Of a stretch of DNA of 64,000 bases, positions 43,998 through 56,595 are shown piece by piece (within the stretch, counting starts at the first letter, position 1; every line of letters begins with the position of its first letter). The DNA comes from Brevundimonas albigilva (GTDB lineage: Bacteria > Pseudomonadota > Alphaproteobacteria > Caulobacterales > Caulobacteraceae): the NCBI RefSeq assembly GCF_023503965.1, contig NZ_CP097298.1:558001-622000 (forward strand). Reading direction: 5' to 3'. The notes below the pieces were generated by a model that worked only from the letters and a program-made list of their open reading frames with translations, searched no databases and was not told the DNA's origin. The translations under genes and the position numbers were made by a program.

Positions 43998-45272
43998 CTA
44001 GCGATCCAAGACGGCTGCGGCCGTCGAGCCCACCCCCTTCAGGGCCGCAATGGCCGCCTCCAGGGTCGGATCGTCGCCCGAGCGCCGCTGGGCCAGGGTG
44101 CGCGGCGCGGCCAGGTCCGGCGTCACGCCCCGCTTCTCCAGCCGCACGCCGCCTGTCGTGACGAAATCCGATCGGCTCAGCGTCAGCCGCCCGCCGTCCG
44201 GCAGGTCGGTGTCCTGGGCGATCAGGACGGACCCGCCCGTCGTCTCCCCGACGACCAGGCCGCGCCCGGCTTCCTGAAGGGCGGCGGGGGTCAGTTCGGC
44301 GGCGCTGCGGCTGGCGCGATCGACCAGCACGGCGACCGGATTGGCGACCGGCTCTTCATGATCGCCGCAATCCCCGTCGGCGCGCAGCACGATGGCGCGC
44401 CCCGAGCGCGTGGTGCGGGTCGCCCAGGCCTGGCCGCGCGGCAGGAAACAGGTCAGCACCGACTCCGCCTCCCACAGCCGCCCGCCGGGATTGGCGCGCA
44501 GGTCCAGGATCACGTCGACGTCCGGCTCCAGTCCGTCGAGCTGGCTTGCGACCCAGCGGCCCAGGCCTTCATCGAACTGCTCGACCGTCAGCACCAGGAC
44601 GCCGGGCCGGGAGCGGTCGGCGGTGAACGGCTGGGGGCCGTCCATCAGGCGCGGCGTCACCGTCACGTCGCGGCGCGCGCCGGTCTCGTCGGTCAGCGCC
44701 AGTTGAACCGGCCGCCCGTCGAACACCTCGACATCCGCGCCCCAGGCCCGGCCGTCCAGGGTGTTCAGGGTCCAGCCGATCTGCACGCCCGCGGCCTCGG
44801 CCGGCGATCCGGCCCGCACCCGCTCCACCGTCCAGACGTCCCGCTGGTCCCCCGCCATCAGGGTCAGCCCCATGACGGCGCGGCGCTGGTATTGGCGATC
44901 CTGGCGGCGCACGGCAGCCGGCGGGCTGGCCCCGGCGTGGCCGTCGTCCAGCAGCTCCAGCATCTCGTTCAGCACATGATAAAGCGCGCGGTCGTCGCCG
45001 GCCGCCAGCGCCTGCGGCCGGAACCGCTCGCGCGCCGCGCGCCAGTCCACGCCGTGGAGCGTCGGATCGTAATAGCCGCGTCTAACCTCTTCCCACACGC
45101 GGTCGAAGACACGCCGGTTCATGCGTGCGCGCTCAGGGCTGGGCCCGACCATGGCCGCGGAGGCGGCCGGCGCGTCGACGGCCTGGCTCACCGAAACCGC
45201 GGGCGCCCCCGCCGTCAGCGCCAGGCCGATCAGGACGACGCCCAAGAGCCTGCGATGCGCGGTCCGGTTCAT
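43998..45272 (-). CDS. exported S41-family peptidase, 424 aa
   Basis: C-terminal-processing-type serine protease of the envelope. Signal peptide (RRLLGVVLIGLALTAGAPAV), a PDZ-like region (VWTVERVRAGSPAEAAGVQI) and the S41 core with the LDLRANPGGRLWEAESVLTC motif, the likely catalytic Ser in VLVDRASRSAAELTPAALQE, and GETTGGS. ATG at 45272 is used (MNRTAHRRLLG); the frame is open further 5' without coding features. Convergent with purT. Confidence 0.88.
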   Translation of the reverse strand: MNRTAHRRLLGVVLIGLALTAGAPAVSVSQAVDAPAASAAMVGPSPERARMNRRVFDRVWEEVRRGYYDPTLHGVDWRAARERFRPQALAAGDDRALYHVLNEMLELLDDGHAGASPPAAVRRQDRQYQRRAVMGLTLMAGDQRDVWTVERVRAGSPAEAAGVQIGWTLNTLDGRAWGADVEVFDGRPVQLALTDETGARRDVTVTPRLMDGPQPFTADRSRPGVLVLTVEQFDEGLGRWVASQLDGLEPDVDVILDLRANPGGRLWEAESVLTCFLPRGQAWATRTTRSGRAIVLRADGDCGDHEEPVANPVAVLVDRASRSAAELTPAALQEAGRGLVVGETTGGSVLIAQDTDLPDGGRLTLSRSDFVTTGGVRLEKRGVTPDLAAPRTLAQRRSGDDPTLEAAIAALKGVGSTAAAVLDR

Positions 45273-45379
45273 GACGACGTTGTCGGCAATAACACGCCCC
45301 GCATCAAGGGGCGGCGCCCGCGCACGCTTGCTTCCACGCAGGCGCCGCGCCAAACAGCCCTCCCATCCCCGGAGCGACC

Positions 45380-46078
45380 ATGCCGATCACCACCGTGGGC
45401 CTCGACGCCGACGACACCCTTTGGCACAACGAGACCCTCTTCCGCCTGACCCATGCGCGGTTCGTCGACCTGCTGGACGACCACGGCGACGCCGACGTGA
45501 TCGAGGCGCGCCTGGCCCAGGTCGAGCGTCGCAATCTTCGGCTCTACGGCTATGGGATCAAGGGCTTCACCCTGTCCATGATCGAGACCGCGATGGAGTT
45601 GTGCGACGGCGGCGCCCCGCCCGAGGTGGTGCGCGAGATCTTGGCCGCCGGCCGCGAGATGCTGGCCCATCCGGTCGAGACCCTGCCCGGCGTGGACGAG
45701 GTGGTCGCCCAGCTTTCCGAACGATACCGCCTGGTCCTGATCACCAAGGGCGACCTTCTGGACCAGGAGCGCAAGCTGGCGGCCTCGGGCCTGGGCGAAC
45801 GTTTCAGCGCCGTCGAGATCGTCTCGGAAAAGGATCGCGGGACCTACGAGCGCGTCTTTGCCCGCCACGGCACCGGTGCGGCCGAGGCCGTCATGGCCGG
45901 CAATTCCATGAAATCCGACGTGCTTCCCGCGATCGAGGCCGGCGCCTTCGGCGTCCACATCCCCTATCACGTCACCTGGGCGCACGAACTGGCGGACGCC
46001 CCGGAAGGCCACCCCCGCTACGTCTCGCTCAGCCGCATCGGCGAACTGCCCGACTGGATCGCAGCGATCGACGCATAA
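45380..46078 (+). CDS. HAD-family hydrolase, 232 aa
   Basis: Phosphatase-like HAD protein. Motif I is GLDADDTLWHNE with the nucleophile Asp, motif II is VLITKGD, the lysine motif is in VSEKDRGTY, and motif IV is VMAGNSMKSDVLPAIEAGAF. The cap domain between motifs I and II is helical. Substrate unknown. Divergent from the S41 peptidase. Confidence 0.92.
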   Translation: MPITTVGLDADDTLWHNETLFRLTHARFVDLLDDHGDADVIEARLAQVERRNLRLYGYGIKGFTLSMIETAMELCDGGAPPEVVREILAAGREMLAHPVETLPGVDEVVAQLSERYRLVLITKGDLLDQERKLAASGLGERFSAVEIVSEKDRGTYERVFARHGTGAAEAVMAGNSMKSDVLPAIEAGAFGVHIPYHVTWAHELADAPEGHPRYVSLSRIGELPDWIAAIDA

Positions 46079-46144
46079 GCTCTTGCCCCCCGGCCTGCCC
46101 TCTCTAAACGGGCCGCTTAACCGACAACATGACGCGCACGTCGC

Positions 46145-46519
46145 ATGGCCCCGCCGTGCGGGGACTTCTCGCGCGCGCGACGAGCGAAGGACGACGCGAA
46201 GACCTTGGACGCCTCCGACATCAGTCATGACGAACGCGACGCCATGGTGCGCGCGGCGCTGGCCGAGCAGGGCGACAGCGGCGTGACGCCGCGCCATACG
46301 CTGTTCTACTTCTATGGCGAGGGCGACCACGGCGATCTGAACGAGGTCGCCCGTCGCGCCGGCTTCCTGACGCGCGGCGCCGACGACATGACGGTGCTCG
46401 AGACGACCATGGCGGTGGACGAGGCGTCGTTCTCGGCCACCTCGGCCATGATGCAGACCTGGGCCGCGGCCTTCCAGCTGGACTACGACGGCTGGGAATG
46501 CGCGGTCGTGACCCATTAG
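46145..46519 (+). CDS. RraB-like ribonuclease E inhibitor family protein, 124 aa
   Basis: Residues 25-124 follow the RraB/DUF695 pattern: acidic helix DERDAMVRAALAEQGDSGV, then RHTLFYFYGEGDHGDLNEVA, GFLTRGADDMTVLETTMAVD and a final DYDGWECAVVTH. RraB in E. coli binds RNase E and lowers its activity. The N-terminus is uncertain: 46145 ATG adds a basic stretch, while TTG near 46205 gives a shorter start. Its stop is 25 bp from carB. Confidence 0.72.
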   Translation: MAPPCGDFSRARRAKDDAKTLDASDISHDERDAMVRAALAEQGDSGVTPRHTLFYFYGEGDHGDLNEVARRAGFLTRGADDMTVLETTMAVDEASFSATSAMMQTWAAAFQLDYDGWECAVVTH

Positions 46520-46544
46520 CGTTCAATAAGAAGAAGAGGCTCCC

Positions 46545-49873
<3,329 letters not shown>

Positions 49874-49883
<10 letters not shown>

Positions 49884-50868
49884 GCCGCCATCGCCTCCAG
49901 CACCGCGCGCGCGGCGCGGTCGGTCTCCGCCAGCGGCTCATAGGTCCAGGGCGTCAGCGCCCCGTCGAACGGGCGCGCGGCGCCGTGGGACCGAAGGTCG
50001 GCGTGCAGGCGGGCGAACTTGCCCGCAGGCTTCAACGGGACCATCGGCAGGACATGGACCGGCTTGCCGGTCGAGGCGGCCTCGGTCGCCATGTTGGCGC
50101 TGTCCTCGGTCACCAGCACATGGTCGGCGGCGTTCAGGAAGGCGAACAGGGGATTGTCCCCCTGCCCGTCCCAGATCCAGCCCGGCAGCGGCGACAGCCG
50201 CGCCGTTATCGGGCCCTGGCGGCCTCGGGCGTGCGGCGCGAGAAGGTCAGCAACAGCGAACCGCCGACCGCGTCCACGGCGCGCGCGATCTGATCGGCCA
50301 GGGCGGCGGCGTGGGCGTCAGGCAGATCAAAGGCCTTGGACCGACCGCCCACGAGAACCGCCACGTGCGGATGCGGCAGGCCCGCCAGCCGGTCCGCGAA
50401 GGCCGGCGCCGCCTCGGCCAGCCTTGCCGGCGTGATGCGGTGCGGCGAGCCGGTGATCTCGAACACGTTATCGCCCGACAGGCCGTCGTGCGCCGGCGCC
50501 ACCACCATGCCGAACCGCCCCAGCGCCCAGCGGGGATCCTGGGTCTGGACCACGAAGGTCCGCCCGCCGCTCCAGCGCGCGACGCGGACGGATAGCGGCA
50601 GGGTCGCCCGGCCGGTGGCGATCCACAGGTCGGGCCACGGCGGCGTCAGCTTGTCGGAGGACGGGTCGAGCATCGCCGACGTCTTCCACGCCGACGGCAG
50701 ACGGTCGAACAGCGGCCGCCAGCGGATACGCTTCACGGCGATGTCGGCGGGGGTCAGCCGCTGCACGGCCTCGGCCAGGCCCAGCGCCTGGTTCTCGATC
50801 CCCGCGCGGCCGTCGGAAACGACCCAGATGGACAGAGGATTGGAGCGGCCCTGCGGGGCCGCCCCCAC
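49874..50868 (-). pseudogene. ELM1-like (mitochondrial-fission-ELM1 family) protein, one frameshift
   Basis: Bacterial homologue of the ELM1 family, glycosyltransferase-like fold, function unclear. Frame 1 covers SIWVVSDGRAGIENQALGLA, WPDLWIATGRATLPLSVRVA and VAVLVGGRSKAFDLPDAHAA up to RRTPEAARAR. The rest (ITARLSPLPGWIWDGQGDNP, VLVTEDSANMATEAASTGKP) is in another frame to TAG at 49874. One missing base near 50205-50215 joins them (331 aa). Probable GTG start at 50868. It overlaps the carB end by 10 bp, tail to tail. Confidence 0.8.
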
Positions 50869-50930
50869 CCGGTCGCTGGCGCGACCACCCTCCCCGGACG
50901 GGGAGGGAGAGACGTTCGGGCGCGGCGCCC

Positions 50931-51404
50931 CTACTTCCACTCGACCTTGAGGATTTCGTAGGCCTTGACGCCGCCGGGGGTGTTCACCTCGACCACGTCG
51001 CCGACCTCCTTGGAGATCAGCGCGCGCGCGATCGGCGAGGCGATGGAGATCTTGCCCTGCTTCACGTCGGCTTCGTGTTCGCCGACGATCTGGTAGCGGC
51101 TCTCTTCCTCGGTGTCCTCGTCCACGACAGTGACGGTGGCGCCGAACTTGACCTGTTCGCCCGACAGTTTGGAGACGTCGATCACCTGGGCGCGGCTCAG
51201 CTTGTCCTCGATCTCGGCGATCTGGCCCTCGATCCAGCCCTGGCGCTCCTTGGCGGCGTGATACTCGGCGTTCTCGGACAGGTCGCCGTGCTCGCGCGCC
51301 TCCGAAATGGCGGAGATGACGCTCGGCCGTTCGACCGACTTCAATTGCTTCAGTTGATCGTCGAGGACGCGGTAGCCCTCGGCCGTCATCGGCACTTTTT
51401 CCAT
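50931..51404 (-). CDS. greA: transcription elongation factor GreA, 157 aa
   Basis: Rescues backtracked RNA polymerase by stimulating transcript cleavage. Coiled-coil N-terminus ([20 protein letters not shown]) with the acidic tip [14 protein letters not shown] (Asp-Glu pair at the catalytic end), then the globular C-terminal domain ([20 protein letters not shown], then [20 protein letters not shown]). Length typical. Confidence 0.96.
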   Translation of the reverse strand: MEKVPMTAEGYRVLDDQLKQLKSVERPSVISAISEAREHGDLSENAEYHAAKERQGWIEGQIAEIEDKLSRAQVIDVSKLSGEQVKFGATVTVVDEDTEEESRYQIVGEHEADVKQGKISIASPIARALISKEVGDVVEVNTPGGVKAYEILKVEWK

Positions 51405-51546
51405 TGGTGTCGTGATTTTCTGGTTTCGCCCGGAGACAGGGAATGGGTACGCGACAATAGAAAAGGCCGCGGGGCGGGCGCGGCCGGGCGAATAAGCTAG
51501 GGCGCCGGCGGGCGAAACTCAAGAGCCTCGCCCGAATCCCGACGCA

Positions 51547-51741
51547 TCAGGCCTGGGATGTCGGCGCGCCGCCGCGATGGCGAACGCGCTTGATCAGGCT
51601 GTAGGCCAGCCATCCCAGGGCGGCCAGGCCCAACCCCATGAACAGGGCCGACGCCACGGCGGCGCCGGCGGCCATGAAGGCGAGAACGAAGGCCACGGCC
51701 GCCAGCAGCCCAGCCACGATTTGGACGGTGTACAGTTTCAT
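51547..51741 (-). CDS. small two-helix membrane protein, 64 aa
   Basis: Two hydrophobic segments (TVQIVAGLLAAVAFVLAFMA and ALFMGLGLAALGWLAYSLIK) and a basic tail RVRHRGGAPTSQA. ATG at 51741. No family recognised. Codon bias supports coding. Confidence 0.6.
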   Translation of the reverse strand: MKLYTVQIVAGLLAAVAFVLAFMAAGAAVASALFMGLGLAALGWLAYSLIKRVRHRGGAPTSQA

Positions 51742-51784
51742 GCCCTGTTAACGCCTCGCCCGCCCCGGGGTTGCCTGGGGCGGA

Positions 51785-52450
51785 TCACGCGTAGGTGTAG
51801 GCCCCGCCCCGCTCCAGCGCCCGCTGGTAGGCCGGACGGGCGTGAATGCGCTCCAGGAAGCCTTTCAGATTGGGCCTGGCGGCGGCGTCGAAGGCGCGGT
51901 CCGCCCCCGCCTCCACCGGAAAGCTCATCATGATGTCGGCGGCGCTGAACTCGTCGCCCGCGAACCAGGCGCTGCGGCCCAGCTCAGCCTCCCAATAGTC
52001 GACATGGGCCTGGGTCTGGGGATCGACGAAGCTGGTCTGCGCCTTGGCCGCGATGCTGTTGACGATCGGCTTCATCAGGGCCGGGCTGCGACGCGGCAGC
52101 ATGGAGAACACCAGCTTGAGCAGCAGCGGCGGCATGGCGGACCCTTCCGCATAATGCAGCCAATAGGTGAACCGACGCCCCGCCTCGGTGCCTGCGGGCG
52201 GACGCAGCCGACCGCGGCCATAGGTCTCCAGCAGATATTCGACGATGGCGCCGGTCTCCGCCACGGTGACGTCGCCATCCTGGATGACCGGCGATTTGCC
52301 CAGCGGGTGGATGGCCTTCAGCTCGGGCGGCGCCAGCCGGGTCCGGGGGTCGCGCTCATAGCGTCTGACCTCGTAGTCGAGACCCAGTTCTTCCAGCAGC
52401 CACAGCACGCGCTGCGACCGGCTGTCGGCGAGGTGGTGGACGATGATCAT
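51785..52450 (-). CDS. glutathione S-transferase family protein, 221 aa
   Basis: The N-terminal thioredoxin-like domain (MIIVHHLADSRSQRVLWLLE) includes the glutathione-site region GKSPVIQDGDVTVAETGAIV. A helical C-terminal domain follows (WFAGDEFSAADIMMSFPVEA). Cytosolic detoxification is expected; the substrate is unknown. Confidence 0.92.
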   Translation of the reverse strand: MIIVHHLADSRSQRVLWLLEELGLDYEVRRYERDPRTRLAPPELKAIHPLGKSPVIQDGDVTVAETGAIVEYLLETYGRGRLRPPAGTEAGRRFTYWLHYAEGSAMPPLLLKLVFSMLPRRSPALMKPIVNSIAAKAQTSFVDPQTQAHVDYWEAELGRSAWFAGDEFSAADIMMSFPVEAGADRAFDAAARPNLKGFLERIHARPAYQRALERGGAYTYA

Positions 52451-52515
52451 GGCCGTGCTCCGTTTGACGCCTGCTATAGCCCGGCCGTGCGCGCTTCCCC
52501 ACCCCCGCCGGCCTG

Positions 52516-52725
52516 TCAGCTGGGGCGACGGCCGCTCCAGCGGGCGCGCGGCGCCGGGCGCGTCTTTTGCGGCTTGGCCTGCGGGGTCGCGCGTCGGCTG
52601 CGCCAGACCTCATAGGCCAGGGTCGCCAGCGCCAGCTTGCCGGCGTGGCGGCCCGCCATCCGGCGACCGCCCTTCGACAGCAGCAGCCCGCCGACCAGGG
52701 GAACCAGCTTGTGCATTCGGATCAT
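52516..52725 (-). CDS. small basic protein, 69 aa
   Basis: AAGGAGAG precedes the ATG at 52725, starting MIRMHKLVPLVGGLLLSKGG. The C-terminal half is very basic (RRATPQAKPQKTRPAPRARW). A short hydrophobic stretch near the start may anchor it. No family recognised. Confidence 0.6.
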   Translation of the reverse strand: MIRMHKLVPLVGGLLLSKGGRRMAGRHAGKLALATLAYEVWRSRRATPQAKPQKTRPAPRARWSGRRPS

Positions 52726-52808
52726 GGAAATCTCTCCTTCGCCGCACAGAACGCGCAGGCGTCGCCGGCGTTCGCCGGGTGCGGCGACAGGGCGAGGCGG
52801 CGAACGCC

Positions 52809-54131
52809 TCAGACGCGCGGGGCCAAGGCCTCGACCGCGGTGACCGTCGCTTCCACGCCCGATCGGACGGCCGGCTCCGGCTCGATCCGGAACAGCGGGG
52901 AATGATGGCTCGGCGCGGTGTCGACCTGGCCCGCGGGGGTGCCGCCCACGGCGAAATAGACCCCCTCCACCCCGGTTTCGGGCGTGATGAAGTAGGAGAA
53001 GTCCTCGGCTCCCATGCCTTCGCGCGGCTTGTCCACCACCCGGTCGGCGCCCAGGCCGGCGATCAGGGCGTCGCGCACCCGCTGGGCCGAGGCGGCGTCG
53101 TTGACGGTCGGCGGCGTCGTCTCGACCGTCGAGCGCGTGACCGTCGGCAGTTTGTCCTCGGGCACGCCCAGGGCCAGGGCCGTGCCCCGCGCCACCCGGT
53201 CGACGCCGTCCAGAAGCTGGGTCCGCACCTCGGGGTCGTCGGACCGCACCGTCAGCTGAAGATCCACCGTCTCGGGGATGATGTTGTGCTTTATCCCGCC
53301 GTGGATCGACCCCACGGTGATCACCGCGCCCTGCAGCGGATCCACCGTGCGGCTGACCACGCTCTGCAGCGAGACGACGATCTGCGAGGCGATCAGGACC
53401 GGGTCGATCCCCTTGTGCGGGCTGGCCCCGTGCGCGCCCACGCCATGAACGCGGATGTCCACGCTGTCGGAACTGGAATAGGCCGCCCCCAGCGGCACCA
53501 CCACCTTGCCGGACTCCAGGCCCGAGGAGACGTGGAAGGCCACGGCGTAGTCCGGCTTGGGGAACCGCTCGTACAGCCCGTCCTGCATCATGGCCCGGGC
53601 GCCGAAGATGCGCTCCTCGGCCGGCTGGCCGACCAGGACCAGCGTCCCGGACCAGCGGTCGCGACGCGCCGCCAGCTGGCGCGCCGTGCCGATCAGGGCG
53701 GTGACGTGCACGTCGTGGCCGCAGGCGTGCATGACCGGCTTTTCGACCCCGTCGCTGTCGACCTGACGCGCGCGCGACGGATTGGCGACGCCCGAGGCCT
53801 CCTCGATCGGCAGGCCGTCCATGTCGGCGCGGACCAGGATGGTCGGGCCCTGGCCGTTCCTCATCACCGCCACCACGCCGTGACCGCCGACGCCGCGCGT
53901 GACCTGGTAGCCCAGGGCCTCCAACTGGTCGGCGACGACGCCCGAGGTGCGGACCTCCAGGCCCGACAGTTCCGGGTGCTGGTGGAAGTCGTCGAACAGG
54001 GCGGCCAGGTTGGCGTCGTAGTCCGCCTTCACCGCCGCCTCCAGGGCCGCGTCCTGGGCCGCGTCCTGGGCGAACGCCCCGCCCGCCTGAAGCGCCGCCG
54101 CCGCCGCCAGAACCGTCCAGAGCCTGCTCAT
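52809..54131 (-). CDS. exported M20-family amidohydrolase, 440 aa
   Basis: Peptidase M20D/amidohydrolase of the AmiA/hippurate type. Signal peptide MSRLWTVLAAAAALQAGGAF. Metal and active-site motifs: FHQHPELSG, ILVRADMDGLPIEE, VMHACGHDVHVTALIG with zinc ligands, GQPAEERIFGARAMM, and EGMGAEDFSYF near the C-terminus, with the dimerisation domain between. ATG at 54131 is chosen; the same frame is open for 2.2 kb upstream but that part is antisense noise. Confidence 0.92.
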   Translation of the reverse strand: MSRLWTVLAAAAALQAGGAFAQDAAQDAALEAAVKADYDANLAALFDDFHQHPELSGLEVRTSGVVADQLEALGYQVTRGVGGHGVVAVMRNGQGPTILVRADMDGLPIEEASGVANPSRARQVDSDGVEKPVMHACGHDVHVTALIGTARQLAARRDRWSGTLVLVGQPAEERIFGARAMMQDGLYERFPKPDYAVAFHVSSGLESGKVVVPLGAAYSSSDSVDIRVHGVGAHGASPHKGIDPVLIASQIVVSLQSVVSRTVDPLQGAVITVGSIHGGIKHNIIPETVDLQLTVRSDDPEVRTQLLDGVDRVARGTALALGVPEDKLPTVTRSTVETTPPTVNDAASAQRVRDALIAGLGADRVVDKPREGMGAEDFSYFITPETGVEGVYFAVGGTPAGQVDTAPSHHSPLFRIEPEPAVRSGVEATVTAVEALAPRV

Positions 54132-54257
54132 CGTCCTCGTCCCCCGAAATGACCCTGCGGCAGACTGCGACGGGCGGCCACGCTTGGCAACGGCGCTGAA
54201 GGCGTCGGCGAGCAGGTTTCGCGAGCGCGGGCGCGAAAGCGGTGCTAGCGGTGGGCG

Positions 54258-55547
54258 ATGACCCGATCCCGCGTGGCCGCCTTCTTCTCTTCCCTCAGCT
54301 TCTTCGTCATAGCCGCCCTCGTGGCCGGGGTGGCGGTCGGCGCCCTGGCGCAGGAGGCGGACGCGCCCGTGGCGACCGCGGCTCTGGAGGCCGTCGAAGC
54401 CCTGGGCCAGGTCTGGTTGAACGCGCTGCGGATGACGGTCATCCCGCTGGTCTTCAGCCTGCTGGTCACGGGCATCGTCGCCATCGCGGACGCGGCGGCG
54501 ACGGGGCGGCTGGCGATCCGGGCGCTGATGGTGTTCGCGGTCCTTCTGATCGGGGCGACGGTCTATGCGATCCTGGCGGGACTGGGGCTGCTGGCGCTGT
54601 GGCCCATCGACCCGGCGTCGGGCCAGGCGCTTCTGGCCGGCGTGCCGGCGGAGGCCGCCGCGACGGTGGGCGAAGCGGCCCACGCCGACGGCCTGCGCGC
54701 CTTCCTGACCAGCCTGGCCCCGGCGAACGTGGTGTCGGCGGCGGCGACGGACAGCGTGCTGGGCGTGGTGGTGTTCGCCATCGCGTTCGGCTTCGGCGCG
54801 ACGCGGATCAAGGCGGACCTGCGCCGTCCCATGGCGACCTTCTTCGAAGGCGTGGCCGAGACGATGGTGGTCATCGTCCACTGGGTGCTGCTGGCCGCGC
54901 CGTTCGGGGTGTTCGCCCTGGCGCTGGGCGTGGGCCTGCGGGCCGGGCTGGGCGTGGCGGGGACGCTGGGCCACTACGTCGCCATCGTCTGCCTGAGCCA
55001 GATCGGCCTGATCGCCGTCGTCTATGTCGTCGCCATCGTCTGGGGCCGCGTCTCGCCCGGCCGGTTCGCGCGCGCCGTCGCCCCGGCCCAGGTGGTGGCG
55101 ATCTCGACCCAGTCGTCCCTGGCCAGCCTGCCGGTCATGGTCGAGCGGGCGCGCGACGGGCTGGGCGTGCCCCAGACGACGGCCGGCCTGGTGCTGCCGC
55201 TGGCCGTCGCCGTGTTCCGCATCACCAGCCCCGTCGCCAACCTGGCGGTGTGCCTGTACGTGGCCCAGTTGTATGGCGTGTCCTTGAGCCTCGGCGCACT
55301 GATCGCCGGGGGGCTGACGGCCGTCGCCGTGTCCATCGCCTCCGTCGGCCTTCCCGGACAGGTCAGCTTCTTCGTCGCCATCGGGCCGATCTGCCTGGCG
55401 ATGGGATTGCCGCTCGGCGTCCTGCCGCTGCTGCTGGCGGTGGAGGTCATCCCCGACATCTTCCGCACCGTGGGCAACGTCACCGCCGACCTGGCCGCGA
55501 CCCGCATCGTCAACGGCCCGGACGAGGCGGTCCCGGCGGAACCTTGA
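54258..55547 (+). CDS. dicarboxylate/amino acid:cation symporter, 429 aa
   Basis: DAACS/GltP-family sodium- or proton-coupled carrier of the inner membrane. Hydrophobic helices through the length, with the conserved NALRMTVIPLVFSLLVTGIV, the serine-rich hairpin region STQSSLASLPVMVERA, and the TGLVLPLAV/TSPVAN region of the substrate site. Divergent from the amidohydrolase. Substrate not determined. Confidence 0.9.
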   Translation: MTRSRVAAFFSSLSFFVIAALVAGVAVGALAQEADAPVATAALEAVEALGQVWLNALRMTVIPLVFSLLVTGIVAIADAAATGRLAIRALMVFAVLLIGATVYAILAGLGLLALWPIDPASGQALLAGVPAEAAATVGEAAHADGLRAFLTSLAPANVVSAAATDSVLGVVVFAIAFGFGATRIKADLRRPMATFFEGVAETMVVIVHWVLLAAPFGVFALALGVGLRAGLGVAGTLGHYVAIVCLSQIGLIAVVYVVAIVWGRVSPGRFARAVAPAQVVAISTQSSLASLPVMVERARDGLGVPQTTAGLVLPLAVAVFRITSPVANLAVCLYVAQLYGVSLSLGALIAGGLTAVAVSIASVGLPGQVSFFVAIGPICLAMGLPLGVLPLLLAVEVIPDIFRTVGNVTADLAATRIVNGPDEAVPAEP

Positions 55548-55571
55548 CCGTTCGCCACGCGCTGTTGAGCC

Positions 55572-56594
55572 ATGAACCCGATCACGACGTTCGACCTGTC
55601 CAGGTTCGAGCACTCGTCCCTGACACGCTTCGCGGGCGCCAACATCACCGTCGGCGGCCTGATCAGCGCGGCGGTGATCCTGGCCGGCGCCTTCGTGCTG
55701 AGCTGGATCGTGACGCGCGCCCTGCGACGCGTGCGCGAACGCTCGGACCGCAGTCGGCAGGTGGTCTATCTTCTGGAGCGGCTGGCCAGCTACGGCATCA
55801 TCGTCTTCGGCGTCATCTCGGCCCTGTCGGCGGCCGGCCTGAATCTGTCGTCGCTGGCGGTCTTCGCCGGCGCCCTGGGCATCGGCGTGGGCCTGGGGCT
55901 TCAGGGGGTGGTCAAGGAGTTCGTCTCGGGCCTGTTCCTGATTTTCGACCGGATGGTGTCGGTCGGGGACTATATCGAGATCGAGGACATCGGCATCCGC
56001 GGCGCCATCATGGAGATCGGCCCGCGCGCCCTGCGCGTGCGCACCAATGACAACGTCAACGTCCTGGTCCCCAACTCGCGCCTGATCGAACAGCCGGTGA
56101 CCAACTGGACGCTGAAGGGCGACACCCGGCGCATCCACATCCCCTTCTCGGTCGCCTATGGCGCCGACCGGGGCAAGGTCCGCGACGCCGTGCTGGCCGC
56201 CGCCCGCGCCAGCCCCTTCACCCTGCCCGAGACCGAGGCCCGCAAGAGCCAGGTCTGGCTGGTGTCCTTCGGCGACAAGGGCCTGGATTTCGAACTGCTG
56301 GTCTGGCCGACGCGCGATGCGGTCAAGCGGCCGGCGGCCATGCACGCGGCCTACACCTGGCTGGTGGCCGACGCCCTGGACGAGGCGGGCATAGAGGTGC
56401 CCCTGCCCCAGACCGACCTTCGCATCCGCAGCGCCTTCGGCCTGGAGGGCGACGACGCTCTGCGCCGGCTGGGCTACGGCAAGGGGCCCGCGCCCCGCGC
56501 CCCCGCGCCCGCCGGCCGCGCCCCGTCCGCCAACGACGCCGCCGAGGACGTGGCCCGCCCCGCCGACATCGAGCCTTCGCCCGACAAGACGTGA
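55572..56594 (+). CDS. MscS-family mechanosensitive ion channel, 340 aa
   Basis: Small-conductance mechanosensitive channel. N-terminal membrane helices (VGGLISAAVILAGAFVLSWI, YGIIVFGVISALSAAGL), the pore-lining helix with Gly/Ala repeats (LAVFAGALGIGVGLGLQGVV), and the beta domain (GDYIEIEDIGIRGAIMEIGP, VPNSRLIEQPVTNWTLK). The C-terminal tail is Pro/Ala-rich. It lies 24 bp after the symporter gene. Confidence 0.92.
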   Translation: MNPITTFDLSRFEHSSLTRFAGANITVGGLISAAVILAGAFVLSWIVTRALRRVRERSDRSRQVVYLLERLASYGIIVFGVISALSAAGLNLSSLAVFAGALGIGVGLGLQGVVKEFVSGLFLIFDRMVSVGDYIEIEDIGIRGAIMEIGPRALRVRTNDNVNVLVPNSRLIEQPVTNWTLKGDTRRIHIPFSVAYGADRGKVRDAVLAAARASPFTLPETEARKSQVWLVSFGDKGLDFELLVWPTRDAVKRPAAMHAAYTWLVADALDEAGIEVPLPQTDLRIRSAFGLEGDDALRRLGYGKGPAPRAPAPAGRAPSANDAAEDVARPADIEPSPDKT

Positions 56595-56595
56595 C

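Noticed and set aside
52809..56345. 1178-aa open frame on the minus strand
   Set aside because: Only the amidohydrolase part (to 54131) has protein character; the upstream part is antisense to the symporter and MscS genes and is His/Asp/Gln-rich noise.
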